64,000 bases of DNA, taken from NCBI RefSeq assembly GCF_900091605.1, contig NZ_FMCQ01000004.1, positions 558,001-622,000 of the forward strand. The letters run 5' to 3'. Origin of the DNA: Micromonospora tulbaghiae (GTDB lineage: Bacteria; Actinomycetota; Actinomycetes; Mycobacteriales; Micromonosporaceae). The notes beneath the pieces are model-generated. The model made no database searches. It was not told the DNA's origin and saw only the letters and a list, made by a program, of their open reading frames with translations. This document shows positions 63,106 to 64,000 of the stretch, piece by piece. Position 1 is the first letter of the stretch. Every line of letters starts with the position of its first letter. A program made the position numbers and the translations under genes.

Positions 63106-63192
63106 TCGACCTCCAGCCGCGTCGCCGTCCGGTGACCACCGGGCGCGGCGTGCGTCTTCTCCTGGTTCACCTCGACGAACTGGGAGCCAACC

Positions 63193-63783
63193 GTGAACCG
63201 TACCGACAGCAACCGCTGGCGTACCGTCGACATCGTCGTCGCCTCGGTCATCGCCGTCGCCTTCGGCGTTGTGTTCCAGCTCTGGAACATCCTCTGGAAG
63301 GGCAGCGACGGGCCGTTCGCCTTCTTCGCCCCGCTCCAGTCGGTGATGTACGGCGTCTGGCTCATCCCGGCCGTGCTGAGCGCGCTGATCGTGCGCAAGC
63401 CGGGTGCGGCGCTGCTCACCGAGACCGTCGCCTCGACCGTCTCGGTGCTGCTCGGCTCCCCGTACGGCGCGATGGCGATCCTCCAGGGCGCGGTGCAGGG
63501 CCTGGGCGTCGAGGCGGTCTTCGCGGCCACCCGGTACCGCCTCTACCGGCCGCTCACGGCGGCGCTCGCCGGCGCGTGCGGCGGCCTCTTCGCCACGCTG
63601 TTCGACGCCCTGTACTGGTACCCGGGCACGAGCTGGACGACCTTCCGGCTGCCCTACATCGCCTTCGGTGTGCTCAGTTGCCTGCTGGTGGCCGGCCTGG
63701 GCGCGGTGGCCCTCACCCGCGCGCTGGCGAACACCGGCGTCCTGGACCGTTTCCCCGCCGGCCGCGACCGAGCCCTGGTCTAG
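63193..63783 (+). CDS. ykoE: ECF transporter S component, YkoE-like (thiamine precursor)
   Basis: 196 residues, about five or six helices (VASVIAVAFGVVFQLWNIL; FAFFAPLQSVMYGVWLIPAV; GALIVRK-type loop; AILQGAVQGLGVEAVF; ALAGACGGLFATLFDALYWY; GVLSCLLVAGLGAVAL). The pattern is that of YkoE, the substrate-binding S subunit of the YkoEDC hydroxymethylpyrimidine/thiamine ECF transporter. GGGAGC before the start and the TPP riboswitch upstream support this. The ATPase gene follows after element E. Confidence 0.92.
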   Translation: MNRTDSNRWRTVDIVVASVIAVAFGVVFQLWNILWKGSDGPFAFFAPLQSVMYGVWLIPAVLSALIVRKPGAALLTETVASTVSVLLGSPYGAMAILQGAVQGLGVEAVFAATRYRLYRPLTAALAGACGGLFATLFDALYWYPGTSWTTFRLPYIAFGVLSCLLVAGLGAVALTRALANTGVLDRFPAGRDRALV

Positions 63784-63794
63784 CTCCCCATCAT

Positions 63795-63855
63795 GTTGAT
63801 CATGAAGTTGGCGGCCGTTCCGGCACCCGTCATCGCCGTCAACCTCATGATCGAC
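63795..63855. repeat. GATC-type hairpin element E (61 bp)
   Basis: 21-base arms around GTTGATCATGAAGTTG (63795-63810) and its partner (63835-63855); three differences, all transitions, so the RNA can still pair through G-U. 19-base loop with CCGG. Same family as the element at 47798-47858. It sits between ykoE and the ATPase start. Confidence 0.85.
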
Positions 63856-63878
63856 GGAGGAGAGGGGGTGGGTGGGCG

Positions 63879-64000
63879 GTGAGCGCTGTGGTGCTGCGGG
63901 GGTTCGGGTGGCGGCACGGGGGGCGCAAGGCGTGGGCTCTTCGCGGGGTGGACCTGCGTGTGGAGAGCGGGGAGCGGGTGCTGCTCCTCGGTGCCTCCGG
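63879..64000 (+). CDS. ECF transporter ATPase (YkoD-like), partial
   Basis: The start of a gene cut by the window end. GTG 63879 has GGAGGAGAGGGGG upstream; the peptide MSAVVLRGFGWRHGGRKAW, then ALRGVDLRVESGERVLLLGAS, reaches the Walker A loop (GASG). As the gene after ykoE, it should be the double ATPase YkoD, which powers thiamine-precursor uptake. Confidence 0.85.
   Translation, partial: MSAVVLRGFGWRHGGRKAWALRGVDLRVESGERVLLLGAS

Overview
The window is a high-GC actinomycete chromosome segment, most likely Micromonospora or a close Micromonosporaceae relative. The signs are very high GC, many GTG starts with strong purine-rich ribosome-binding sites, ATGA and GTGA stop/start overlaps, a siderophore-interacting protein under a DtxR/IdeR-type iron box, a NIT-domain histidine kinase with a Roadblock partner, and the gene set dnaG, dgt, ppdK, dusB, glyS, znuACB seen in other actinomycetes. 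Assignments rest on reading motifs and neighbourhoods; no database search was run.

Layout. 0-1.2 kb: gene remnants and a lipoprotein that reads into a CAT-anticodon tRNA. 1.3-5.7 kb: FAD oxidoreductase, MMPL transporter, tRNA-Asn, YtxH-like protein. 5.7-21.6 kb: a carbohydrate region. A ROK regulator faces an operon for a secreted sugar dehydrogenase with a lectin, a secreted ThuA + DUF1080 protein with almost the same lectin, and a TIM-barrel epimerase. A second operon encodes a ROK regulator, sugar ABC importer and Gfo/Idh/MocA oxidoreductase. Both operons share a promoter element, GAAGCTATGGACA. A prenyl-diphosphate synthase pair lies between them. 21.8-23.8 kb: a YihY membrane protein and a 950-base gap packed with inverted repeats.

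23.8-31.0 kb: a fused TRAP permease, a TAXI binding protein, a NIT-domain histidine kinase, a Roadblock protein and a second TAXI lipoprotein, which look like one sensory and transport module. 31.0-34.0 kb: an acetyltransferase divergent from an ABC exporter-TetR operon with a 28-bp perfect palindrome over the promoter. 34.0-42.9 kb: dnaG and a coupled small gene, an ABC-XRE operon, a BCCT transporter, an iron-regulated flavoprotein, dgt and a VOC protein. 43.0-53.5 kb: ppdK, GH20 hexosaminidase, C39-like protein, dusB, an MFS exporter and glyS. 53.6-58.6 kb: small proteins and a Zur-box-controlled znuACB operon followed by an ArsR gene. 58.7-64.0 kb: acyl-CoA dehydrogenase, a small membrane protein, a SIS-hydrolase pair, and a TPP riboswitch ahead of the ykoE-type thiamine ECF operon, cut by the window end.

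Strongest candidates for undescribed biology: (i) the TRAP-TAXI/NIT-kinase/Roadblock module; (ii) the two-operon secreted 3-keto-sugar-type locus with a shared promoter element; (iii) a family of intergenic long-hairpin repeats with GATC near the outer end of each arm, including two 61-bp members with identical arm and loop lengths 16 kb apart; (iv) an 80-bp repeat insertion at an ATGA junction in the sugar ABC operon that rebuilt translational coupling on both sides.
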